A stretch of DNA of 64,000 nt from the NCBI GenBank assembly GCA_014381825.1, contig JACNKX010000149.1, positions 186,001 to 250,000 on the forward strand, given 5' to 3'. The stretch comes from Planctomycetota bacterium. Lineage in GTDB: Bacteria; Planctomycetota; Planctomycetia; Pirellulales; Pirellulaceae. This document shows positions 9,301 through 15,936 of the stretch, one piece after another. Under the pieces are notes generated by a model. The model saw only the letters and a program-made list of their open reading frames with translations. It did no database searches and was not told where the DNA came from. Each line of letters starts with the position of its first letter. The stretch's first letter is position 1. The translations under genes and the position numbers were made by a program.

Positions 9301-10695
9301 CCAGATGACGACGGCGTGTTTGCCACCGCGAGCATCGTAGCCTTCGATGCCGGTTCGACCACTGCGAGCTTCTCGGTGACTGCCAGCAACGAGGCCGTTG
9401 CGACCGGGATCGGCAAGGTCGATGCGTGGATCGACTTCAATCAGGATCTCGATTGGGATGATCCCGGCGAACAGATTTACGATACGGAGGATGTTGGACC
9501 TGGAGTGAATGTTCTGCCGTTCACCGTGCCGGCTGGCGCGACGCCAGGAGAGACATACGCTCGCTTCCGGATCAGTAAATTGGGAGGCTTAACGCCGGAG
9601 GGAACTTCCTCTACCGGTGAGGTCGAAGATTACATCGTCACAATTCTTGACGGCGATGTCGAAGGAGGAGCCGCCGTGGAAGTCATGGCTCCCGATCCGG
9701 GGACGATCGAAATCATCGAAGGAAGCGTGATCATTCGGACTCGCAATCCAGACCGGATCATCTTCACGGCACCCGGCGGTACGGTTGCGTCGATCAACAT
9801 CACCGGCACGGCGGGCGACGACACATTGAATGTGGAAGACGTACCGGGGTTGATCGTCACCGGAGACGCTGGCGTTGGTCACGATACTTTGAACCTGCTG
9901 GGCGGCAGCTTTTCACTTGATCTGACCGCGATCCCCGATTCAGCGATCCAAGGCATTGAAGCGATCAACATCACTGGCAGCGGCGATAACAGTTTGACGC
10001 TGGATGTCAATGAAGTGCTCAACATCTCGCCCACTTCAGACACGTTACGAGTGCAGCACGACGTTGGTGATAGCGTGAGTTACGGGGAAGGCTGGGCCGT
10101 CGGGATCCCGCAGATCGTCGACCGTCAATACCTGCATGTGCTGACACAAGTCAGTGCTACCGTCCAAGTCGTCAATACAACTCCGTTCCACAATCCGCTG
10201 CGTGCGTTGGATACGAATCGTGACGGCAGCGTCTCGCCGCTCGATGCGCTGATCATCGTGAATCGGCTGAACTCGAGCGGGCCGGGTCCACTGTCGACGC
10301 CGCTTACGGTGGATGGGCTCACCCAATTCTTTTACGTCGACACCAACGCTGATCTATCCGTCGCGCCTATCGATGTGATTCGAGTCGTCAATTTCTTGAA
10401 CGGTTCGACCGGTGGTACGGAAGGCGAAGGAACGGTTTTTGGAGCAACGCAGTTTGCAATCGAAACGCCGCTACGCCGCGCCGCTTCTTCACGATTCCCA
10501 ATTGCTTCGATGAATTTGTCTCCTGATCATCTAATTGACGCGAACGGTATCGCAGTTCCGCGATGGGCTTCCGCTGTTGCGCCCGCGAGAATTGCCGCGA
10601 CGCGTACGGAGAGACTTGATTACGATTTCGCCACAGCGCTGGATGAATTGCTTGGACGCGATGAAGCCGGGCTGTTCGACGAGTTCTTTGAATAG
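6337..10695 (+). CDS. Giant secreted surface protein: beta-helix, four GEVED repeats, dockerin-like end
   Basis: 1452 aa from ATG 6337. The frame stays open upstream to 6241, but MKSRTWLQLLRG with a basic stretch and FEPLEDRRLLA is the usual planctomycete surface-protein N-terminus. Next come a CTLRDAIIEAN motif and Asn-rich turns typical of a right-handed parallel beta-helix (res ~60-415). Four repeats of ~165 residues follow (~424-1100), each running from an FGDAP-like start with Asp-rich stretches through DAWIDFNxDGDW to GEVEDY. After a bridging domain (VASINITGT, DDTLNVED) there is a dockerin-like EF-hand pair (~1290-1350; DTNRDGSVSPLDAL, DTNADLSVAPIDV), which should bind calcium. A local expansion (7972-8036) sits in the first repeat. 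Likely exported and cell-surface or extracellular; substrate unknown. It is convergent with the toroid gene. Confidence 0.85.
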   Translation: MKSRTWLQLLRGAVPKFSLSHRGSNRVSRARRIFFEPLEDRRLLANFHVIDRDDPDSTVTDPLESCTAVRCTLRDAIIEANLEPGADTITFAFTDLDPHDQFATVTLDAGKGPLVIQESLTITGSQVAGVQISGNNATRIFEFSVAGNYVLEGLTLSHGNGDGTDPSIDGSGGAINSAQPGTTLTIRDSLIRKNSGEFGGAIGFYAGTLNISDTAIINNEAVEVGGAMVVAGDISLTNVTVSGNRVTAPAEEEPEAGGISVQTVFNQQGSAAPSNIVIKQSTIANNSAPTAANLLLGAQNANVTVTLQNTIIAVPQGGGENVDMFATGLPMFPPPVVITSLGNNIVDDDTVTLTEASDFPNTDAHLAPLSENDCPVCPILSGHDLLHGSPAIDGGASIGITTDQRGVARPQGTAVDIGAFEMEFDFGDAKAGFPTRLIVNANGEVTEDGARHVATGLMLGATRGPEGDGVPSENADGDGADEDGVAFGVIDFEASSTASVTVDVQGGSGRLDAWIDFNQDGDWGDRGERIFTSQAVGSGANDLTFVIPGSVIPGSFNRVPGSSVPGIAQARFRLSSSGGLPPSGPAPDGEVEDYAVTILDGIDFGDAPDTGVGIGAGNYQTLEADDGARHMLGGPRLGADVDSELDGLPSDRADGDDLDKDDDDDGVTFGEFVVGQLEPQQVAITVNVQGTDGKLDAWIDFNRDGDWLDVDEQIFAAQSVVVGDNEFTFDLPPELTAGDTYARFRISTDGGLAPTGLADSGEVEDYLIEIPPGIDFGDAPDLAGGTQAGDYETLLDDDGARHIIGTLRLGGAVDVEDDAFQSAMADGDDSTDDDDEDGVTFCSILQNQKVEGTVIVDVEGAAGKLDAWIDFNNDGDWSDPSEQVLTSEDVQVGSNKLTFQVPGLLNPGTTFARFRLSTAGGLTPTGLADDGEVEDYRIEILPIGRDYGDAPDDYPNSGAWHTIGDLRLGCSVDAEFRPLTSNDAFGDGPDDDGVFATASIVAFDAGSTTASFSVTASNEAVATGIGKVDAWIDFNQDLDWDDPGEQIYDTEDVGPGVNVLPFTVPAGATPGETYARFRISKLGGLTPEGTSSTGEVEDYIVTILDGDVEGGAAVEVMAPDPGTIEIIEGSVIIRTRNPDRIIFTAPGGTVASINITGTAGDDTLNVEDVPGLIVTGDAGVGHDTLNLLGGSFSLDLTAIPDSAIQGIEAINITGSGDNSLTLDVNEVLNISPTSDTLRVQHDVGDSVSYGEGWAVGIPQIVDRQYLHVLTQVSATVQVVNTTPFHNPLRALDTNRDGSVSPLDALIIVNRLNSSGPGPLSTPLTVDGLTQFFYVDTNADLSVAPIDVIRVVNFLNGSTGGTEGEGTVFGATQFAIETPLRRAASSRFPIASMNLSPDHLIDANGIAVPRWASAVAPARIAATRTERLDYDFATALDELLGRDEAGLFDEFFE
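7972..8001 (+). repeat. 15-bp tandem duplication inside a GEVED repeat
   Basis: The 15 bases at 7972-7986 (GTCATTCCTGGAAGC) are repeated exactly at 7987-8001, encoding VIPGS twice. A looser relative follows (GSSVPG near 8020). The other three GEVED repeats are shorter here, so this is a recent local expansion. Confidence 0.85.
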
Positions 10696-10839
10696 CCGCG
10701 TGTTGTCATGACGCGTTCGTAGCCGTCAATCTGCGAGTGACGAGCGCGTTCTTCCGTATGGGGCTGATCACTCGGAGAGTGATGGCTACGGAGGGAAGCA
10801 TTAGAAGGCATCTTCGACCGCCTCTTCGCCGTACAGCGG
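9923..10839. repeat. Direct repeat copy B (917 bp; partner 5069-5985)
   Basis: Second copy of the near-identical block, covering the 3' end of the intact surface-protein gene, the spacer 10696-10800 and the last ~13 codons of the convergent toroid gene. Because it joins two intact genes, this is more likely the donor of the conversion tract than copy A. Confidence 0.92.
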
Positions 10840-12393
10840 CATGTGGCGGTAGTAGACTTCGAGGATCATGGTGCAGATGGCGGTGGTATAGAGTCGACCG
10901 CCGGCCTCGCCGTGTCTGTCGGTGAAGAACCAGCTGCCTTTCGTGTGGCCGCTTGAGGACTGCCTAGCAACCAGAAAGTCTCGCATGCGGATGTTCCATC
11001 TCTCCCAATCGCTGCCGTGGTGATGGTGTAGTACTTGGGTGGCGTAGTAGTTGAAGTACATGTCTGATGTCGAAGGGCCTTGGTTGGCGAGAAAGGCATA
11101 GGCTCCTTGGAGTCGCGAATCGTAACGCTGCCAGCCCAGGTACATGCGGAGCAGCGTCGCCACGGATGTTGCACCCGAATCCTTACCGGGTTTCAAGTAG
11201 CCGTAAAACACGCCGCCGGGATCTTGAACACTGTCCAAGTAGTCCTTTGCGAGTTCGGTGGTCGGAGACGGTACGAACAGGCCCGCCATGCGGGCGCTCT
11301 TCAGTGCCATAACTTGCCACCCAGTTACGGTTGTGTCGCCCGGCGCGCCAGGGTGGTATCGCCATCCACCGCGCGGATGCTGGGCGTGGACGATAAAGTC
11401 GATGGCCTTTTGAGCGTAGGGCCTTAGGTCTTCGTCGCCGGTCATTGCAAAAGCTTCGCAGAGTGCAATCGCCGCGATTCCTTGCGAGTACATCGTGCCT
11501 TCTTGCAAGTCGCCGCCGCGCGCCGTATCGATCATGCGACCTGTCAGATAGTAAAGGGCTCGATCAACGGTCTCTTTGTGCTTGCCTTGTTGGTGCGTAT
11601 AGCCCGCGCCGAGAAACGGTAGCAGCCCGAGTGCCGTCGCGCCAGTACTCGTCCCAACTTTTCCGGGGTGCGGGCAATTACAGTTGCCGACACCTTCTTG
11701 ATGATTCAGCCGCCAACTGCCGTCTTGACGCTGATGAGCGACGAGCCAAGCAAGCCCCCGCTCGACGGCAGCCTCGCTGGCTTGCGTGCCACCACGAGCG
11801 GCCACCAGTCTGGCTCGCTGCTCCTGCGTTCGTCCCTCAAAGCCACCGCCGGATGGCGTGTTGGTGGCTTCGAGCAATTCAGCGACCGTCGTATCATGGA
11901 ATAGCTCGGTCGGGCGCACTTCAATCACTGTCGCCGCCGGCGAAGCAAAAGGTGAATCGACATTTGGCGCGTCGGGAAGCCGGACTTCTAATGGTTTCGC
12001 TTCAATCACCTGCGGTTGCTCCGCAGCGACGCTAACATCAGGCAGCACGATTCGCGAGTCGCTGGGTTCAGGCTCGTCGGTATCGCGGATCGGCGCGACG
12101 ACCAACTCCGGTCCGCGAGGTCCGATTTCATCGACAATCGCAACCAGTGCCAAGATGATCAGCACGATTGTATGCACGACCAGACTGATGAACCCGCTGA
12201 TGGCGTCGCCTGCGAAACGGCTTTGAACGCTTTGCCAGAGCGGGCGCCTTTCCAGTTCTTCGTCGGAAACAACGACCGGCGGTGAGGTCGGCCGCCCGAT
12301 CGGCGGTGCCACAAGATACTGAACCGGCGGCTCGGCAAGCTCTTGCATCCCGGCGTCTGACGAGTTGTGTGGTGGCGACGGATTGTGCGGCAT
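10801..12393 (-). CDS. Membrane-anchored alpha-toroid (prenyltransferase/squalene-cyclase-like repeat) protein
   Basis: 530 aa from the Met at 12393 (MPHNPSPPHNSS). The open frame extends to 12618, but that part crosses a terminator hairpin and is not protein-like. The N-terminal ~75 residues are cytoplasmic and Pro-rich. One membrane helix (FISLVVHTIVLIILALVAIV) follows, then a Pro/Asp-rich linker and an alpha-toroid domain with QW-like repeats (HQRQDGSWRL, AQHPRGGWRY). It carries a C-x-C-x-H motif (NCNCPH) and an NYYATQVLHHHH segment. No DxDD motif of squalene-hopene cyclases is seen, so terpene cyclisation is doubtful. The layout resembles TonB or TolA: short inside part, one helix, long outside part. 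It is a paralogue of the next gene at 12551-14110 and converges on the surface-protein gene, sharing its 3' spacer. Confidence 0.8.
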   Translation of the reverse strand: MPHNPSPPHNSSDAGMQELAEPPVQYLVAPPIGRPTSPPVVVSDEELERRPLWQSVQSRFAGDAISGFISLVVHTIVLIILALVAIVDEIGPRGPELVVAPIRDTDEPEPSDSRIVLPDVSVAAEQPQVIEAKPLEVRLPDAPNVDSPFASPAATVIEVRPTELFHDTTVAELLEATNTPSGGGFEGRTQEQRARLVAARGGTQASEAAVERGLAWLVAHQRQDGSWRLNHQEGVGNCNCPHPGKVGTSTGATALGLLPFLGAGYTHQQGKHKETVDRALYYLTGRMIDTARGGDLQEGTMYSQGIAAIALCEAFAMTGDEDLRPYAQKAIDFIVHAQHPRGGWRYHPGAPGDTTVTGWQVMALKSARMAGLFVPSPTTELAKDYLDSVQDPGGVFYGYLKPGKDSGATSVATLLRMYLGWQRYDSRLQGAYAFLANQGPSTSDMYFNYYATQVLHHHHGSDWERWNIRMRDFLVARQSSSGHTKGSWFFTDRHGEAGGRLYTTAICTMILEVYYRHMPLYGEEAVEDAF

Positions 12394-12495
12394 CGCGCGA
12401 TTATGTGTTAGGAGAATGAAACGGTTCGGGCGCAATGCGCCAAGGAAGTATAGGTTGCGAGTGTCTGGGCAACTCCTGCAAAAGACCCTGCGCAT

Positions 12496-12526
12496 AAAAA
12501 AGGCGTGCCTGACGATCAGGCACGCC
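12496..12526 (-). terminator. Rho-independent terminator of the second toroid gene
   Basis: Perfect 11-bp stem (12502-12512 with 12516-12526) and a CGA loop. On the minus strand it is followed by six T (12496-12501). It lies 25 bp past the stop of the gene ending at 12551 and is oriented to stop that transcript before the next toroid gene. Confidence 0.9.
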
Positions 12527-12550
12527 GCATCTTGCAGCTTGGTTGGCTTC

Positions 12551-14110
12551 TTACAGCGGGAAATCTTCTTCCGCGGCTTCTTTGGCATAGATCGGCATGT
12601 GGCGGTAATAAACCTCAAGGATCATCGTAGCCATCGAAGTCACGTACAAACGACCCCCCTTCTCGTTCGCGTGACCGCCGCCTGGAACATCCCAGCTGCC
12701 GGCCATGTGTCCCGTCGGTGTTTGACTATTGATCAGCTGCTCGCGCATGACGCTGTTCCACTTTGGCCAGTACTCGTCGCCATAGTGATGCATGATCTGC
12801 GTGGCGTAGTAGTTGTAGTAGAGGTCATTTTTCGAGGGACCTAACTTGCTGATGTAATCCGCGCCTCGCTGGAGCGCTGGTTCGTCCTTCTTCCAACCGA
12901 GATACATCCGGCAAAGCAGTCCGATGGCGGTTGTTGAAGGCTTTCCTCCCGGTTCGGCGTACCCGTATTTGGACCCACTGTCTGACTGAACGGTATTGAG
13001 GAACTTGATTGCACCAGCGACCGTGTTTGGTGGGACCTGTAGATACGCCATGTGCCCGCTCTTGAGCGCCATCAGCTGCCAACCTACGACCGATGTGTCA
13101 CCTGGCTGTCTGGGCGTGTACCGCCAGCCTCCGCCGACGGGATCTTGTGCGTAAGAAATGAACGCGATCGAAGCTTGGGCTGGCGCCATTAGCTTCCTGT
13201 CGTGTGTCATTGCGTAAGCTTCACACAATGCGATCGAAGCTAATCCGTGTGCGTACATGTTGCCGCCACCTTGGATCAGCGATCCGTTGGGCTTCTCGGT
13301 GCGCACTAAAAACGCCAACCCGCGCCCTACCGTGTCCTTGTATTGTCCTTCCAAGTGCGTTTGACCTGATCCTAAGAAGGGCAACAATGCCATCGCGGTC
13401 GCTCCAGTAAAGCAGCCGTTCGTATGGCCCTGGTGCGTGCAGGCACACGGCATCCCCTCGAAGCTCCAGCGGCCATCTGGAAACTGGTGCGCGGCAAGCC
13501 ATTTCAATGCCATCGCGACCGCTTTCTCGCTTCCTTCCGAGCCGCCGTTTTGTTTGACCATCTGGCCTCGAGCCTTCGCGCTTCGGCCTTCAAGTGCGCT
13601 ACCAGTCATCGCCCCGATTTCTTTCATCAGGTCATTGCGCGGTGCGGTCTCGCTGCTGAAGTCGACGAGATCAACTTGAATGGCAGCGGCATCAACGTCC
13701 GTCGACACTTCCACTTCGACAACTTCGCTTGGAGTGTCGACCGTGCTTTGGACAACGGGTTGCTCCGCGCTGATTTCCGAGACTTCAAGAGGCTCCAGTT
13801 GGTCGAGCATCTCGAACTCTTCTACTTCCTCGACTTCGCTGGCATTTGCGACGTTCAGGATGTTCGCTGCTTTCTCCACGCTGGGGGCGAAGGTAACGAA
13901 AGCGAGAACCAGGATCGCAATGATGTGAACGATCATGCTGATCGCCCAACTCGGTACGGCGGCGAACAACAGGAAACGACGACCAACTGACTCGTACTCT
14001 TCGCCCTCTTCTTCCTCGTCATCGGTTTCCGCTTCGAGGGCCTCGGCAGACTCAGCGGCGAGCGCTTGTTCGCGAGCTACTTGATCGGGATCGTCTATCG
14101 TGGATGACAT
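12551..14110 (-). CDS. Membrane-anchored alpha-toroid protein, paralogue
   Basis: 519 aa from ATG 14110. This start is preferred over ATG 14125 because a GGAG lies 9 bases upstream of 14110 and nothing similar precedes 14125. The layout matches the gene at 10801. An acidic cytoplasmic N-terminus comes first (EALEAETDDEEEEGEEYES), then one helix (SMIVHIIAILVLAFVTF) and a long acidic Val/Glu linker. The toroid domain follows with AHQFPDGRWSF, PCACTHQG, TGATAMALLPFLGSG and NYYATQIMHHYGDEYW. The C-x-C-x-H and HH motifs are kept between the paralogues and may form a metal site; that is inference. The window also contains an ExbB/ExbD set (57034-58904), which might energise such single-helix proteins, but no genetic link is visible. 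It is divergent from the DUF1080 gene. Confidence 0.8.
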   Translation of the reverse strand: MSSTIDDPDQVAREQALAAESAEALEAETDDEEEEGEEYESVGRRFLLFAAVPSWAISMIVHIIAILVLAFVTFAPSVEKAANILNVANASEVEEVEEFEMLDQLEPLEVSEISAEQPVVQSTVDTPSEVVEVEVSTDVDAAAIQVDLVDFSSETAPRNDLMKEIGAMTGSALEGRSAKARGQMVKQNGGSEGSEKAVAMALKWLAAHQFPDGRWSFEGMPCACTHQGHTNGCFTGATAMALLPFLGSGQTHLEGQYKDTVGRGLAFLVRTEKPNGSLIQGGGNMYAHGLASIALCEAYAMTHDRKLMAPAQASIAFISYAQDPVGGGWRYTPRQPGDTSVVGWQLMALKSGHMAYLQVPPNTVAGAIKFLNTVQSDSGSKYGYAEPGGKPSTTAIGLLCRMYLGWKKDEPALQRGADYISKLGPSKNDLYYNYYATQIMHHYGDEYWPKWNSVMREQLINSQTPTGHMAGSWDVPGGGHANEKGGRLYVTSMATMILEVYYRHMPIYAKEAAEEDFPL

Positions 14111-14491
14111 GGCAGAATGCTCCATTACAATATCGGCGCAACGAGCGAGCGCAGAATGAACGTCCTTATTCCTGTTCCAAGGGAAATTGGACTACCTCTC
14201 TCTAAGTCCTTAACCTACTTATTTTTCGGTCAATTGCAAGGACAAACGCGTCTGCCTCTCGTCGCAATGCAGGTATTTGTCCCCGCAGATTGGTGGGGCT
14301 CATGGTGCAATCAATTTACCAGGATCGCGAGGGCGACAGAAGGTCCGAACCGGTACGCCAGCTTCGAGCGTCTCGGCCTTCTGATTCGACTCTCGCAAGT
14401 TTGTGGCTTGAACCGCAGCGTCTCCGCCTCCACAATGGCTTCAACCGTGTCTAAAGCAAACACAAATATCTCTCCGCCGGAGCAACGAAAT
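14111..14491. other. Divergent intergenic region, 381 bp
   Basis: Lies between the divergently transcribed toroid gene and the DUF1080 gene. The plus-strand frame stays open through most of it, but the translation has no signal peptide or family resemblance. I see no convincing promoter pair, hairpin or RNA gene. It must hold the promoters for both genes. Confidence 0.5.
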
Positions 14492-15475
14492 ATGTTGAAT
14501 CGTACCGTTACTGGTGTATTGTTCGCCCTCGCCCTCTTCACGACGGCGCAGGCCAAAGGGCCAATCTTCACCGATCCAGAAAAGGCCGATGCCGACTTCG
14601 CTTTGCAAGGCGAATATCTGGGCAAACTGTCGGGTGACGGCGATACGGTCGTCTTAGGGCTTCAAGTAATCGCTCAGGGTGGAGGCAAGTTTACTTCTGT
14701 TGCCTATGTTGGCGGCCTCCCAGGTGCTGGTTGGGATGGCGATGAGAAGTTCCACGGCTCGGGCGAACTGAAGGACGGTGTTGTCATTCTACAGGGTGAC
14801 GAGGGACGCGGTGAATTGAAAGACGGCGTCGTCTCGATCACGACGGACGATGGAGCGATGACCGGCAAGCTGAAGAAGACCGCTCGCCAAAGCTCCACAC
14901 TAGGCCAAGCTCCTCCCAAAGGGGCGGTCGTACTGTTCGATGGTTCGAACTCGGATGGCTGGACCGGCGGAAAGATGACGGAAGATGGCCTGTTGATGCA
15001 GGGTTGCACGAGCAAGCAAACATTCGGCAGCCATCAATTGCATCTTGAGTTTCGCTTGCCGTTCCAGCCAGAAGATCGCGGCCAAGGCCGTGGCAATAGC
15101 GGCATCTACTTCCAAGGTCGCTACGAGGTCCAAATGCTCGATTCGTTCGGACTCCAAGGCGAGCAAAACGAATGCGGGGGTATCTATTCAGTCGCAGAAC
15201 CGAGCGTCAACATGTGTTTACCACCTCTGACGTGGCAGACCTACGATGCGGAGTTCACAGCCGCGAAGTATGACGACGCCGGGAAACTTGTGAAGAATCC
15301 GCGTATCACCGTGAAGCACAATGGCGTGGTGATTCATGACGATATCGAGTTGCCTGGAGATCGAAATACGACCGCAGCACCTCTCAAAGCCAGCGCGGAC
15401 CCTGGCCCCGTCTATTTGCAGAATCACGGTAATCCCGTCCGCTATCGCAACATCTGGGTCGTGCCGAGAGCTTGA
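14492..15475 (+). CDS. Secreted DUF1080 (3-keto-disaccharide hydrolase family) protein
   Basis: 327 aa. Start set at ATG 14492: it has GGAG about 8 bases upstream and opens with a signal peptide (MLNRTVTGVLFALALFTTAQAKG). Residues ~25-135 form an unassigned N-terminal part with two GELKDGVV repeats. From ~146 the DUF1080 domain runs through VVLFDGSNSDGW, GNSGIYFQGRYEVQMLDS, NECGGIY and YLQNHGNPVRYRNIWV. This is a concanavalin-like beta-sandwich common in planctomycetes, with some members acting on 3-keto-glycosides. It is likely periplasmic or surface-bound and part of the carbohydrate-degrading repertoire. Substrate is not predictable from sequence. Confidence 0.88.
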   Translation: MLNRTVTGVLFALALFTTAQAKGPIFTDPEKADADFALQGEYLGKLSGDGDTVVLGLQVIAQGGGKFTSVAYVGGLPGAGWDGDEKFHGSGELKDGVVILQGDEGRGELKDGVVSITTDDGAMTGKLKKTARQSSTLGQAPPKGAVVLFDGSNSDGWTGGKMTEDGLLMQGCTSKQTFGSHQLHLEFRLPFQPEDRGQGRGNSGIYFQGRYEVQMLDSFGLQGEQNECGGIYSVAEPSVNMCLPPLTWQTYDAEFTAAKYDDAGKLVKNPRITVKHNGVVIHDDIELPGDRNTTAAPLKASADPGPVYLQNHGNPVRYRNIWVVPRA

Positions 15476-15569
15476 AATTTGACGTTCGTAGAGAACTCGT
15501 CGCCCCCGAAGTGTCGAAACCACCGTGCCAACCCTCATGAATTGCCGTAAGACGCTTCACCGGGACGGG

Positions 15570-15598
15570 TTACCTAGCCTGGGAGATTTGGCTACAAT
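15570..15598 (+). promoter_or_regulatory. Candidate sigma-70 promoter for rpmG
   Basis: TTACCT (15570-15575) and TACAAT (15593-15598) are separated by 17 bases, about 60 bases before the rpmG start. The -10 is good and the -35 is weak. Confidence 0.4.
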
Positions 15599-15656
15599 CG
15601 GGCGGTCAAGACCAACCAGCAAGCTAAACGGCTGATGAACTGAAGGAGCCAATTCG

Positions 15657-15824
15657 ATGGCCGGACGAAGTAAGAAGAAGGCAGATACCGTGTTTCTCGT
15701 GTGCGAAGAGACAGGTGATTACAACTACAGCCTGCGCCGCAAGCCTGGTGGCGAAAAGCTACGCCTGAAGAAATTTAGCCCGCGACTGCAACGCCACACC
15801 TTGCACGTCGAGAAGAAGAAGTAG
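15657..15824 (+). CDS. rpmG: 50S ribosomal protein L33
   Basis: 55 aa. ATG 15657 is preceded by a clear AAGGAG (from 15643). The protein begins [20 protein letters not shown] and continues with [33 protein letters not shown]. The pattern of LKKF followed by R-x-HTLH and a basic end is that of L33. Only one Cys remains (VFLVCEETG), so it should not bind zinc through four cysteines as some L33 forms do. It stands alone between a DUF1080 gene and recJ and has its own probable promoter. It encodes a small basic protein of the large ribosomal subunit near the E site. Confidence 0.85.
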   Translation: MAGRSKKKADTVFLVCEETGDYNYSLRRKPGGEKLRLKKFSPRLQRHTLHVEKKK

Positions 15825-15838
15825 CGGTTACGCGCAGT

Positions 15839-15899
15839 CGTAGTGGTGGCTTCCAGCCGCCACGGTACTTGGAGGTGGCGGCTGGAAGCCATCACTACG
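15839..15899. repeat. Long palindromic repeat (REP-like), also possible rpmG terminator
   Basis: Arms of 25 bp (15839-15863 and 15875-15899) match at 24 positions around an 11-base loop. It starts 14 bases after the rpmG stop. It shares its plan with the palindrome at 27390-27446: both arms begin GTAG, contain TGG and CTTCCAG, and end the right arm with CTAC. This suggests members of one dispersed element family. No T-run follows, so termination is uncertain. Confidence 0.8.
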
Positions 15900-15936
15900 G
15901 GCCTCTGGACGAACTCGCATCACGACAGGGATCGTC

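Noticed and set aside
12394-12618. N-terminal extension of the toroid protein to 605 aa
   Set aside because: The extension crosses the terminator of the upstream gene and has no protein-like composition; the Met at 12393 fits the paralogue's layout.
10801-14110. The toroid proteins as squalene-hopene cyclases
   Set aside because: No DxDD motif, shorter toroid, and an N-terminal anchor with a long linker that cyclases lack.
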